Shown: positions 1 through 7,659 of the stretch, piece after piece
Position numbering within the stretch: position 1 is the stretch's first letter
Layout of the letters: every line of letters begins with the position of its first letter
From: Stutzerimonas stutzeri
GTDB lineage: Bacteria > Pseudomonadota > Gammaproteobacteria > Pseudomonadales > Pseudomonadaceae
Assembly (NCBI GenBank): GCA_002345575.1
Contig: DDVX01000003.1
Coordinates: forward strand, 184,858-213,755
DNA length: 28,898 nucleotides
Reading direction: 5' to 3'
Position numbers and translations under genes: made by a program
The notes under the pieces: model-generated
The model's input: the letters and a program-made list of their open reading frames with translations, nothing else
Database searches by the model: none
Told to the model about the DNA's origin: nothing

Positions 1-22
1 GGGAGCGGCTTCAGCCGCGAAT
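1..22. repeat. REP-like repeat fragment at window edge
   Basis: The window opens with GAGCGGCTTCAGCCGCGAA, an imperfect palindrome of the kind found in pseudomonad REP elements. A close relative, AGCGGCTTCAGCC, recurs at 12301-12313. The element is cut by the window edge. The rest of 23-242, before the porin, shows no gene that I can support. Confidence 0.4.
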
Positions 23-242
23 GCTGTCATGTATCTCCGCAACTCTTGGTTCTGTAGCGCACCTTGTGCTTTCCCCTCGCTGAATGCCCTGCGCTCTATT
101 TACAGAAAGTTCCCTCAACTTTGAATTGTCATATTGCAGCAAGCCTTCTGTCATATCGGCTTCCCATAATCGCCTCCGTCGAAACAGACGACGTCATGTC
201 ATTCGCAGGACGACGTTTCATAAAACGAAGGAGCTTTCCCCG

Positions 243-1319
243 ATGAAGAAGAAGTTGATTGCGATTGCTGTTGGTACTGCGATGGCGGTTCCTGTTGTAG
301 CAATGGCCGATGTTACTTTCTATGGCCGTGCTCATGTGTCGGTAGACTATCTGGATGACGGCGCCGACTATTCCGAAACTAACCTGTCGAGCAACTCTTC
401 GCGCCTGGGTTTCAAGGGTGATCACCAGATTAATCCAGATCTGAAGGCATTCTTCCAGATCGAGCAGCAAATCAACTTCACTACTGGCAGCGGCGATGGC
501 GACAGCAGCAGTTTCGCCACCCGTGACACCTTCGTCGGGCTGAGCGGCGACTTCGGTGCGGTACAACTCGGTCGTTTCGACAGCCCGTTCAAGGTCGCCC
601 GTGGTCCGGCCAACCTCTTCGGTGATCAGGTCGGTGATATGCGTAACCTGACCCGTTTCGGCAACGGTCGCTTCGACGAGCGCTATGACAACACAATCCA
701 GTACACCACCCCGACCATGGGCGGCTTCAACGCCAAATTGGCCTACTCGATGTACGAAGGTCAGTGGGCCGTGGAGGATGAAGACAGCGATGCTCTCAGC
801 ATGTCGCTGAACTATGCCGGTGGCCCATTGGAAGCGTCCCTGGCCTACGAGCAGGTGGAGGAAGATCAGGGCCGCGGCGAGCGTGACGGTATTCGTGCCG
901 CTGCCGCCTATAAGCTGACCGATGCTTTCAAACTGGTGGGCTTCTACCAGACTGTTGATCACGACTCGCCGATTCAAGCCCAGCGCGATGCATGGTCGTC
1001 CGATGTATATGGCCTGGGTGGTGAATTCGCAGTTGCCAAGAATACGGCCTTGAAGGCCATGTGGATGACCCGCGACTCCGACGCAGACAATGCCGATGCC
1101 GATATGTGGGTAGTGGGCGTCGAGCATAAGCTGGACAAGGCAGTGCGTGTATATGCCAACTATGCAGTAATCGATAATGACGATAATTCCGCACAAGTTC
1201 CATGGGAGCAGGCCCGTTCGGCGAACGTGCGTAGCGGTGCAGCGGCTGTAGCAGCTGGCGTGAATCCAATGGGTGAAAAAGCCGCTGGGTTCTCTGTAGG
1301 TCTGCGCTACGACTTCTAA
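243..1319 (+). CDS. Gram-negative general porin
   Basis: Predicted outer-membrane beta-barrel porin of 358 residues, forming passive channels for small hydrophilic solutes. The start at 243 is chosen because AAGGAG lies at 228-233 and because it opens a clean Sec signal peptide (MKKKLIAIAVGTAMAVPVVAMA, residues 1-22) followed by mature DVTFYGR, the usual first strand of this family. The reading frame extends upstream to 84, but that stretch has no signal-peptide logic. Alternating polar and aromatic strands, motifs such as SRLGFKGD, VGLSGDFGAVQLGRFD and DNTIQY, and a C-terminal strand ending FSVGLRYDF with terminal Phe (the BAM recognition signal) all fit the Porin_4 type. The mature protein is acidic. 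Substrate preference cannot be read from sequence. It stands alone, with a strong terminator downstream. Confidence 0.9.
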   Translation: MKKKLIAIAVGTAMAVPVVAMADVTFYGRAHVSVDYLDDGADYSETNLSSNSSRLGFKGDHQINPDLKAFFQIEQQINFTTGSGDGDSSSFATRDTFVGLSGDFGAVQLGRFDSPFKVARGPANLFGDQVGDMRNLTRFGNGRFDERYDNTIQYTTPTMGGFNAKLAYSMYEGQWAVEDEDSDALSMSLNYAGGPLEASLAYEQVEEDQGRGERDGIRAAAAYKLTDAFKLVGFYQTVDHDSPIQAQRDAWSSDVYGLGGEFAVAKNTALKAMWMTRDSDADNADADMWVVGVEHKLDKAVRVYANYAVIDNDDNSAQVPWEQARSANVRSGAAAVAAGVNPMGEKAAGFSVGLRYDF

Positions 1320-1344
1320 TTCCGTTTCGAGGAATTAGTTAAAA

Positions 1345-1386
1345 CAAACCGGGCTGTTCCTTAAAGGACAGCCCGGTTTGTCATTT
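1345..1386 (+). terminator. Rho-independent terminator of the porin gene
   Basis: A perfect 13-bp GC-rich stem (1345-1357 with 1368-1380, CAAACCGGGCTGT and its complement) is followed by TCATTT. It lies 26 nt after the porin stop, and A-rich sequence on the left arm could make it work in both directions. Confidence 0.85.
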
Positions 1387-1438
1387 AAGTGAAACTTTTC
1401 AGTCTTATTATCGTTTCCAGATTGTCATCTACCCCATT

Positions 1439-1455
1439 CCACCAATAGTTGGTGG
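1439..1455. promoter_or_regulatory. Perfect inverted repeat before the lipoprotein gene
   Basis: CCACCAA-TAG-TTGGTGG is a perfect 7-bp inverted repeat with a 3-nt centre. It ends 11 nt before the Shine-Dalgarno of the gene at 1478. It could be an operator or a 5'-UTR hairpin; no regulator is identified. Confidence 0.35.
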
Positions 1456-1477
1456 ACCTTCGCACCAAGGAGTTTTC

Positions 1478-2173
1478 ATGCGCAGCTTGTTCGTTATCGC
1501 CATGGCTTGCCTGTTGGCAGCCTGTGCCCAACAACCCCACGTTCAGCTGTATTCCGGCTCGCCGTTGCCGGAGAGTCAGGTACTGACGCTGGTGGTGCCC
1601 GGCGAGCTTGAAATCCGCAGTATCAACGGGCAGCCACACTCTGCCGCCAACTCCATGTTCGGAGCTTCGGACAAGCGTTTGCATTTGCAGCCCGGCGCCT
1701 ATCAGGTTCACGCCTTTTACAAGAACGGTTTCGACATCAACGGCGGCATGAGCCATGAACTGGTGCGCGGTCGCACGGCTATCTTCAATTTCGAAGGCAA
1801 GGCGGGTGAAACTTGGCGTCTGGAGTTCGAACGCCCGCAAAACCTGGCTGAAGCCCGGACGTTTGAAACTGAATTCCCCGCCTGGGCGCTGAACACCCGT
1901 ACCGGCGAGCGCATCGAGGCCGAGGCTGGCAACCGCAACACCTCGGTGTTAAGCGCCATGCTGGGCAGCAGTGAAGTTGCCCCCGAAGCCACCAGCGTTG
2001 CGCCGCTGGGCGCCGTAACCGAGCCGGCTGCTCAGGGTGTGCCACTGCGTTCTGCGCCCACAGCGACGGCTGCTCTGCCGCACAGCGATGCCACCCTAAC
2101 CACGCTGCAGCAGATGTGGAACCTGCTGACCCCGGAAAGCCGCGCGGCCTTTCTGAAGTGGGCCCAGCAGTAA
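1478..2173 (+). CDS. DUF2057-like lipoprotein
   Basis: A 231-residue predicted lipoprotein. The signal sequence ends in the lipobox LLAAC with the acylated cysteine at residue 16, so the mature protein is probably membrane-anchored in the periplasm. The start is supported by AAGGAG at 1467-1472. Residues about 35-150 (LTLVVPGELEIRSINGQ, then LQPGAYQVHAFYKN and a strand-rich segment) resemble DUF2057 (YccT-type) proteins, whose role is poorly defined. The C-terminal third, about 160-231, is Ala/Pro/Thr-rich and then forms a short helix (LQQMWNLLTPESRAAFLKWAQQ). The gene is a single unit between the porin terminator and a repeat-rich spacer. The lipoprotein call is firm; the DUF assignment is from memory of the family pattern and moderate. 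Confidence 0.7.
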   Translation: MRSLFVIAMACLLAACAQQPHVQLYSGSPLPESQVLTLVVPGELEIRSINGQPHSAANSMFGASDKRLHLQPGAYQVHAFYKNGFDINGGMSHELVRGRTAIFNFEGKAGETWRLEFERPQNLAEARTFETEFPAWALNTRTGERIEAEAGNRNTSVLSAMLGSSEVAPEATSVAPLGAVTEPAAQGVPLRSAPTATAALPHSDATLTTLQQMWNLLTPESRAAFLKWAQQ

Positions 2174-2186
2174 GAGCCTAAAGCCC

Positions 2187-2316
2187 ACGCCTCTGCGCGA
2201 ATCCTTCGCGGGCGTGCGTTGACCAGTTGCGGCCGTTTTGTAGGACCAGGTCCTGCCTGCGAACAAGGCTAACGCCTCTGCGCGGAGTCCTTTCACGGGC
2301 ATGGCCCGTTCCTACA
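2187..2316. repeat. REP-like intergenic repeat pair
   Basis: Two imperfect direct copies (2187-2213 and 2272-2300) share ACGCCTCTGCGCG, then ATCCTT or GTCCTTT, then CGGGC. TGTAGGA at 2239-2245 and TTCCTACA ending at 2316 form inverted ends. Boxes of the TGTAGGA type around GC-rich palindromes are characteristic of pseudomonad REP sequences. Confidence 0.55.
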
Positions 2317-2355
2317 GGGCGGGGCGCTGGTGAATCGGCCTTTTATTACGTCGCG

Positions 2356-2377
2356 TGACGAGCCAGACTGCTCGTCA
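2356..2377 (+). promoter_or_regulatory. Hairpin covering the start codon of the FemAB-like gene
   Basis: TGACGAG (2356-2362) and CTCGTCA (2371-2377) form a perfect 7-bp inverted repeat whose last base is the A of the ATG at 2377. No good Shine-Dalgarno is visible in front of this start, so initiation may be weak or structure-controlled. Confidence 0.35.
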
Positions 2378-3504
2378 TGCCTATCCAGACAATTCCCAAT
2401 CTAGCCGAGATCGCCCCGCACCAGTGGGACACCTTGCTGCCCGTCCCGCAGCCGTTTTTGCGCCATGCCTTCCTTTCCAGCCTTGAAGACAGCGGCAGTG
2501 TCGGCGGCTCTACGGGTTGGCAGCCGCAGCATCAGCTGCTGGTCGATGCTTCAGGCACCCCGCAGGCGGCGTTGCCGCTGTATCGCAAGAGTCATTCCTA
2601 CGGCGAATACGTCTTTGACTGGGCCTGGGCCGATGCCTGTCATCGTGCGGGTATCCTCTATTACCCCAAGCTACTTTGCGCTGTGCCATTCTCGCCGGTA
2701 ACTGGCGCTCGACTGCTGGGCAACCGCGAATTGGCCATGGGTTTGCTCGATCTGCTCACAGCTGAGATGGCGGAGCGGGGCCAGTCGGGGCTGCATGTCA
2801 ATTTCACCGAGCCGGACGACGATGCCTTACTGCGTGGCAGGGATGGATGGTTGGAGCGCATCGGCTGCCAGTTCCTCTGGCACAACCGTGGCTACCGCGA
2901 TTTCCAGGATTTTCTTGACGGCTTCACTTCGCGCAAGCGCAAGCAAGTGCGCAAGGAGCGCGAGCAGGTGGTTGCGCAGGGGATCGAGTTCGATTGGCGC
3001 GAGGGGCATCAGCTCGATGAGGCGGAGTGGGATTTCGTTTACGCCTGCTATGCCAACACCTATCACGTACGTGAGCGGGCGCCTTATCTGACGCGCAGCT
3101 TCTTCAGCCTGCTGGCCGAGCGCATGCCCGAAGCGATTCGCGTGGTGCTGGCCAAGCAGGGCGGTCGCCCAGTGGCCATGGCCTTCAGCCTGATCGACGC
3201 GCAAGGGCTTTATGGGCGCTACTGGGGTTGTCTTGCCGAATTCGACAGGCTGCATTTCGAGACCTGTTTCTATCAGGGAATCGACCAGGCGATTGCCGCA
3301 GGTCTGTCGCGTTTCGATGCCGGCGCGCAGGGTGAACACAAGCTCATCCGTGGTTTCGAGCCGGTGATCACCCGTTCCTGGCATTACCTGGTACATCCGG
3401 GGCTACGCGCGGCGGTGAGCGATTTCCTCCATCAGGAGCGCCAGGGTGTGCTGCGTTACGTCGAAGCTGCGCGTGCTGCGCTGCCGTATCGCCAAGACTC
3501 TTAG
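2377..3504 (+). CDS. FemAB-like / DUF482 putative N-acyltransferase
   Basis: A cytoplasmic protein of 375 residues belonging to the FemAB_like (DUF482, COG3146) group: double-GNAT folds predicted to transfer acyl or aminoacyl groups to an amine, with no established substrate. Seen here: an N-terminal GNAT-like half with YGEYVFDWAWADACHR and YYPKLLCAVPFSPVTGARLL (about residues 75-112), a basic linker RKRKQVRKEREQV, and a C-terminal half with AMAFSLIDAQGLYGRYWG, FETCFYQGIDQAI and FDAGAQGEHKLIRGF, all hallmarks of this family. Length is close to the usual 370-390. The gene is a single unit, convergent with metR, with only one base between the two stop codons. The start lacks a clear ribosome binding site and sits in a hairpin, so the exact initiation point is less certain than the identity. 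Confidence 0.85.
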   Translation: MPIQTIPNLAEIAPHQWDTLLPVPQPFLRHAFLSSLEDSGSVGGSTGWQPQHQLLVDASGTPQAALPLYRKSHSYGEYVFDWAWADACHRAGILYYPKLLCAVPFSPVTGARLLGNRELAMGLLDLLTAEMAERGQSGLHVNFTEPDDDALLRGRDGWLERIGCQFLWHNRGYRDFQDFLDGFTSRKRKQVRKEREQVVAQGIEFDWREGHQLDEAEWDFVYACYANTYHVRERAPYLTRSFFSLLAERMPEAIRVVLAKQGGRPVAMAFSLIDAQGLYGRYWGCLAEFDRLHFETCFYQGIDQAIAAGLSRFDAGAQGEHKLIRGFEPVITRSWHYLVHPGLRAAVSDFLHQERQGVLRYVEAARAALPYRQDS

Positions 3505-3505
3505 A

Positions 3506-4432
3506 TTATTTGCTCTTCGGCGCTGCGCTGACGCCTTCCAGAGTGGCGAAGGAGGTGTCCTTGGCGGTCAGCAGGAAGTCACGCATAAAGGGTGAATCCA
3601 GCATGTCGGCGCGGATGCCGGCGAACAGCGTGGCGAACAGACCCTTATCCCCCAAGCGCCTGGCCGTCACGTAGCCTCGCGCGCTGTACTCATGCAGCGC
3701 CCAATTGGGTACGCAGCAGACGCCACGCCCGGACGCTACTAGCTGCATCATCATCACCGTCAATTCCGAAGTGCGGACTTGCGCTGGCTCGACATCCGCG
3801 GGTTCCAGAAAGCGCGTGAAGATGTCCAGTCGGTCCCGCTCTACCGGGTAGGTGATCAGGGTTTCACTGGCCAGATCCTCGGCGCGCACAAAGGGCCGGC
3901 TGGCCAGCGGGTGCTGGTTGGCCACCGCCAGCAATGCCTCGTAGGTGAACAGCGGGACATAGGTGATGCCCGGCAGCTCGACGGGGTCGGAAGTCACCAC
4001 CAGATCCAGATCACCCCGCGCCAGTGCCGGCAGTGGCGCGAAGGAGAAGCCCGAGGCCAGGTCCAGCTCTACTTCCGGCCAGGCATCGCGGAACTGGTCG
4101 ATGGTGGGCATCAGCCACTGGAAGCAGCTATGGCATTCGATGGCCATATGCAGACGGCCCGCAGTTCCTCCCGCCAATCGTGCGAGGTCGCGCTCGGCGC
4201 TGCGCAGTTGCGGCAGCATGCTGTCGGAAAGCTGCAACAGGCGCAGGCCGGCGCTGGTGAAGCGCACGGGGCGGGTCTTGCGTATGAAGAGTTGCAGACC
4301 CAGGCGTTCTTCCAGTTCCTTGAACTGGTGGGAAAGCGCTGATTGAGTCAGGTGCAGGCGCTCGGCGGCTTCCACCAGGCTGTCTGTTTCGCGCAAGGCG
4401 TGAAGAGTCTTCAGATGACGAATTTCCAGCAT
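3506..4432 (-). CDS. metR: LysR-family regulator MetR
   Basis: Transcriptional regulator of methionine biosynthesis, 308 residues. MetR in enterics activates metE and metH using homocysteine as co-effector and represses itself. The protein starts MLEIRHLKTLHALRETDSL, with the winged-helix HTH at about 18-40 (AAERLHLTQSALSHQFKELE). An effector domain follows, with the MetR-typical IECHSCFQWLMP, DLDLVVTSD and SETLITYPVERDRLDIF. The start at 4432 is chosen over an upstream one at 4474 because AGGA (complement of 4441-4444) is 8 nt away and the homology begins there. metE lies about 0.9 kb away on the other strand, separated by exoD. A MetR-type site lies 47 nt upstream of its own start, consistent with autoregulation. 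Confidence 0.9.
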   Translation of the reverse strand: MLEIRHLKTLHALRETDSLVEAAERLHLTQSALSHQFKELEERLGLQLFIRKTRPVRFTSAGLRLLQLSDSMLPQLRSAERDLARLAGGTAGRLHMAIECHSCFQWLMPTIDQFRDAWPEVELDLASGFSFAPLPALARGDLDLVVTSDPVELPGITYVPLFTYEALLAVANQHPLASRPFVRAEDLASETLITYPVERDRLDIFTRFLEPADVEPAQVRTSELTVMMMQLVASGRGVCCVPNWALHEYSARGYVTARRLGDKGLFATLFAGIRADMLDSPFMRDFLLTAKDTSFATLEGVSAAPKSK

Positions 4433-4479
4433 GCGAGGCTTCCTGCGTTGCGAATAGGCAGATGGCCTAAGCATCTACT

Positions 4480-4492
4480 TGAGTGTTGTTCA
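4480..4492 (-). promoter_or_regulatory. Putative MetR site upstream of metR
   Basis: On the minus strand the sequence is TGAACAACACTCA, one mismatch from the known MetR box TGAA-N5-TTCA. The metE upstream region carries TGAAACAAACTCA on the same strand (5277-5289), which supports both sites. A perfect palindrome, CATCTAGATG, overlaps its edge at 4491-4500. Confidence 0.55.
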
Positions 4493-4527
4493 TCTAGATG
4501 TGCGATTTTGTCTCAATTCGCTCATAG

Positions 4528-4566
4528 TGTCGAGCCGTCTTAAGATGTCTCTTAACGTAGGCGACA
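4528..4566. other. Nested dyad between metR and exoD
   Basis: A perfect 16-bp dyad (TTAAGA-TGTC-TCTTAA, 4540-4555) is flanked almost symmetrically by TGTCG (4528-4532) and CGACA (4562-4566). It lies 29 nt beyond the exoD stop. It lacks a T-tract, so it is not a classical terminator; it might be an RNA hairpin or a protein site. Confidence 0.3.
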
Positions 4567-4594
4567 GACATGAAGGTGGTTTTCAGAGGCGCGT

Positions 4595-5185
4595 CTACAG
4601 CCAGAGACGGCTGACGAAATACGCCAGGCTGATGAAGAACCCGATGGCGATCAGTACCAGCGCGCCGTCGCGCGCCATCATCCCCAGCCCGAGGATGCTC
4701 AGCGCCGCGCCTGCGGTGGTATTACCGAAAGGGATCAGCTCCAGTGGCGGCATGGTGGCTGCGATCAGCAGGCATAGCAGGGCGTTGAAGCGTACGGCGA
4801 TACCTTCAGTGAGAAAGGTCAGGCGCTGTCGCAGCAGGCGGTCGATAAAGCCGGCAGGGCGCTTGAGAAAGGCCATGGCGCGATCATATTTGCTGCGCGA
4901 AGCCGTGCGCCGCAGTAGCCATTGAGGCAACCAGATGTGCCGCCGGCCGATCAGCAGTTGCACGGCAATCAGCGTGATCATTACGGCAAAGATGCTGGGC
5001 AGGCCGGGAATGCCCGATAGTGGCGAGAACACCAACAGGCCCGGCACCAGCAGCAAAGCACCGAAGCTACGCTGACCGGTGGCCTGCAGCATGCAGTCGA
5101 TGCTGACGGGCTGGTCCGCGTCTCCGGCCTGCTCCAGCAACTCCAGCAGTGTTCCGAGATCTTTCGGTTCTTCGGGCTGATTCAT
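4595..5185 (-). CDS. exoD: ExoD-family exopolysaccharide-related membrane protein
   Basis: An inner-membrane protein of 196 residues in the ExoD family (PF06055), first linked to exopolysaccharide production and alkali tolerance in Sinorhizobium; its biochemical function is not established. After a soluble N-terminus (about 1-35) come hydrophobic segments: FGALLLVPGLLVFSPLSGIPG, then IFAVMITLIAVQLLIG, then ALLCLLIAATMPPLELIPFG and a C-terminal ILGLGMMARDGALVLIAIGFFISLAYFV. The motifs PGLLVFSPLSGIPGLPS, PFGNTTAGAALSILGLGMMARDG and RFLRRPA-like KRPAGFIDR are typical. It is a single minus-strand gene whose 160-bp upstream region is shared with divergent metE. It sits between metR and metE, genes that are often adjacent in other bacteria; no functional tie to methionine is evident. 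Confidence 0.88.
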   Translation of the reverse strand: MNQPEEPKDLGTLLELLEQAGDADQPVSIDCMLQATGQRSFGALLLVPGLLVFSPLSGIPGLPSIFAVMITLIAVQLLIGRRHIWLPQWLLRRTASRSKYDRAMAFLKRPAGFIDRLLRQRLTFLTEGIAVRFNALLCLLIAATMPPLELIPFGNTTAGAALSILGLGMMARDGALVLIAIGFFISLAYFVSRLWL

Positions 5186-5276
5186 CTTGGTTTCGTGGCA
5201 AGAATCGTTTCATTTGGAAAACGCAGGCGGGTAAATGTCACAAGGTGAATATTTCTATTTTTCAAATCAAATAAGA

Positions 5277-5289
5277 TGAGTTTGTTTCA
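5277..5289 (+). promoter_or_regulatory. Putative MetR site upstream of metE
   Basis: TGAGTTTGTTTCA matches TGAA-N5-TTCA with one mismatch and closely resembles the site before metR. It ends 57 nt before the metE start. A second, wider half-site pair, TGAA (5246-5249) and TTCA (5261-5264), lies just upstream; enteric metE also has paired MetR sites. Confidence 0.55.
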
Positions 5290-5346
5290 TTCTTGTGGGG
5301 CGCTCACACTCTCACCATCGAAATCGAGATGGATTGGAGAATCGTT

Positions 5347-7659
5347 ATGGCTGTTGCTCACTCACTGGGCTTTCCTCGCATCGGTGCGGATCGCGAACTG
5401 AAGAAAGCCCTTGAGGCGTACTGGAAAGGCGACTTGAGCGAGGCCGGACTGCGCACTGTGGGCCGCGAGCTGCGTGCCGCTCACTGGCAGCTGCAGGCCG
5501 ATGCCGGAATAGACTTACTGCCTGTAGGGGACTTCGCCTGGTACGACCAGGTTCTGACCCATTCGCTCATGTTCGGCGTAGTGCCGGAGCGATTTCGTCC
5601 CGCCGGCGGCAAGCCGACGCTGGATACGCTGTTCGCCATGGCGCGCGGCGTGGCCAAGAGTTGCTGCGGGGCAGGGCAGGCGCAGGAAATGACCAAGTGG
5701 TTTGATACCAACTATCACTACCTGGTCCCTGAATTCACGCTCGATCAACAGTTCAGTCTGTCCTGGACGCAGCTGTTCGAGGAGGTCGAAGAGGCTCTGG
5801 CGCTGGGGCACTCGGTAAAGCCGGTGTTGATCGGCCCGCTGACCTATCTTTGGTTGGGCAAGAGCAGGGGTGCGGACTTCGACAAGCTGGAGCTGCTCGA
5901 AAGACTGCTGCCGGTATACGGCGAAGTGCTCGACAAGCTAGCCGCGCTCGGCGTCGAGTGGGTGCAGATCGACGAGCCGATCCTGGTGCTGGATTTGCCC
6001 CAGAACTGGAAGAGTGCCTTCGAGCGCGCCTACAACCAGTTGCAACGGGCGCCGTTGAAAAAGCTTGTCGCCACCTATTTCGGTGCTCTGGAAGACAACC
6101 TGGCATTGGCCGCTTCGCTGCCGGTGGATGGCCTGCATATCGACCTGGTGCGTGCGCCGGAACAGTACCCGGTGATTCTCGACTGGCTGCCGGCCTACAA
6201 GATCCTATCCCTGGGGTTGGTCAACGGGCGCAACGTCTGGCGCTGTGATCTGGACAAGGCGCTGAAGGTGGTGCGCCATGCCGCACAGCGTCTGGGTGAC
6301 CGTCTGTGGCTCGCACCTTCGTGCTCGCTGTTGCATGCGCCGGTAGATCTGCAACGGGAAGATCAGCTGGATGCCGAGCTCAAAAGCTGGCTGGCTTTCG
6401 CCGTGCAGAAATGCACCGAGGTGGCGATTCTCGCACGAGCGGCGGATGCACCCGAGAACGCCGAGGTGCAGGCTGCGTTGCAGCTAAGCCGCGAGGTGCA
6501 GGCCAGCCGCGCCCAGTCGCCGCGGATTCACAAGCCCGAGGTGCAGGCGCGCTTAGCGGCGATCAAACCACGACATGCGCAGCGTTCGTCCGGGTTTGCC
6601 GAGCGCATCGAGAAGCAGCGTGCGCTTCTGCAGCTGCCGGCGTTTCCTACCACCACCATCGGCTCGTTTCCGCAGACCCCGGCCATTCGCCTGGCGCGTC
6701 AGGCGTTCAAACAGGGCAAGCTGGGATTGGCTGACTACACCGAGGCCATGCAGGCCGAGATTCGGCACGCCGTCGCGGTGCAAGAGCAACTGGGGCTGGA
6801 CGTGTTGGTGCATGGCGAAGCCGAGCGCAACGATATGGTCGAATACTTCGCCGAACAGCTGGACGGCTACGCCTTCACCCGCTTCGGCTGGGTGCAGAGT
6901 TATGGCTCGCGCTGCGTCAAACCGGCGGTGATCTATGGTGATCTGAGCCGGCCGGCAGCAATGACTCTGGAGTGGATTCGCTACGCTCAGCAGCAGACCG
7001 AAAAGATCATGAAAGGCATGCTGACTGGCCCGGTGACAATGCTGATGTGGTCGTTCGCCCGGGAAGATATCAGCCGCGAGCAGCAGGCTCGGCAACTGGC
7101 GCTGGCGATCCGTGACGAAGTCTGCGATCTGGAGGCGGCGGGTATCCGCATCATCCAGATTGATGAGGCAGCGTTCCGTGAGGGTCTGCCGTTGCGTCGC
7201 GCGCAGTGGCAGGGCTACCTGGACTGGGCTGTGGAAGCCTTCCGCCTGTGCGCTAGTGGCGTTCGCGATGAAACGCAGATCCACACCCACATGTGCTACA
7301 GCGAATTCAATGACGTGATCGAGTCGATTGCCGCCATGGATGCCGATGTCATTACTATCGAAACGTCGCGTTCGCAGATGGAGCTGCTGGAAGCCTTCCG
7401 TGCCTTCGAGTACCCCAATGACATCGGGCCTGGCGTTTACGACATTCACTCACCGCGGGTGCCGGATACCGCCGAGATGGTGCGGCTGCTGGAGCAGGCC
7501 TGCGAGCGTATTCCGGCCGAGCGGATATGGGTCAACCCGGACTGCGGGCTGAAGACGCGCGGCTGGGCCGAGACCGAGGCGGCGCTCGTGAACATGGTGG
7601 CGGCAGCGCGGCAGTTGCGTGCGAGGGTGGATGATGCTCTTTTCATCCACCGGTCTTGA
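5347..7659 (+). CDS. metE: Cobalamin-independent methionine synthase MetE
   Basis: 5-methyltetrahydropteroyltriglutamate-homocysteine S-methyltransferase, 770 residues, the last step of methionine synthesis without B12. The start at 5347 (MAVAHSLGFPRIG) follows TGGAGA at 5335-5340; an in-frame start at 5293 would add 18 residues lacking homology. The N-terminal folate-binding barrel (about 1-390) has LGFPRIG, WFDTNYHYLVPE and QIDEP. The C-terminal catalytic barrel has TTTIGSFPQT, HGEAERNDMVEYF and WSFAREDIS. Zinc ligands are present at His648, Cys650, Glu672 and Cys733, with spacing as in the E. coli enzyme. It is probably MetR-activated; no cobalamin riboswitch was seen upstream. The homologous region ends near ARQLRA, and the last dozen residues (VDDALFIH within them) are encoded by an intergenic hairpin repeat, making the C-terminus unusual. 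Confidence 0.95.
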   Translation: MAVAHSLGFPRIGADRELKKALEAYWKGDLSEAGLRTVGRELRAAHWQLQADAGIDLLPVGDFAWYDQVLTHSLMFGVVPERFRPAGGKPTLDTLFAMARGVAKSCCGAGQAQEMTKWFDTNYHYLVPEFTLDQQFSLSWTQLFEEVEEALALGHSVKPVLIGPLTYLWLGKSRGADFDKLELLERLLPVYGEVLDKLAALGVEWVQIDEPILVLDLPQNWKSAFERAYNQLQRAPLKKLVATYFGALEDNLALAASLPVDGLHIDLVRAPEQYPVILDWLPAYKILSLGLVNGRNVWRCDLDKALKVVRHAAQRLGDRLWLAPSCSLLHAPVDLQREDQLDAELKSWLAFAVQKCTEVAILARAADAPENAEVQAALQLSREVQASRAQSPRIHKPEVQARLAAIKPRHAQRSSGFAERIEKQRALLQLPAFPTTTIGSFPQTPAIRLARQAFKQGKLGLADYTEAMQAEIRHAVAVQEQLGLDVLVHGEAERNDMVEYFAEQLDGYAFTRFGWVQSYGSRCVKPAVIYGDLSRPAAMTLEWIRYAQQQTEKIMKGMLTGPVTMLMWSFAREDISREQQARQLALAIRDEVCDLEAAGIRIIQIDEAAFREGLPLRRAQWQGYLDWAVEAFRLCASGVRDETQIHTHMCYSEFNDVIESIAAMDADVITIETSRSQMELLEAFRAFEYPNDIGPGVYDIHSPRVPDTAEMVRLLEQACERIPAERIWVNPDCGLKTRGWAETEAALVNMVAAARQLRARVDDALFIHRS

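Noticed and set aside
84..242. Upstream extension of the porin frame
   Set aside because: The extension precedes a full Sec signal peptide and has no ribosome site; AAGGAG directly precedes the start at 243.
129..1196. Long minus-strand frame opposite the porin (355 codons)
   Set aside because: It is a shadow of the porin codon pattern; the plus strand has a signal peptide, porin motifs, ribosome site and terminator.
5186..5346. Cobalamin riboswitch upstream of metE
   Set aside because: The region is short and shows no B12-box (GCCACTG-like) sequence; MetR sites explain control better.
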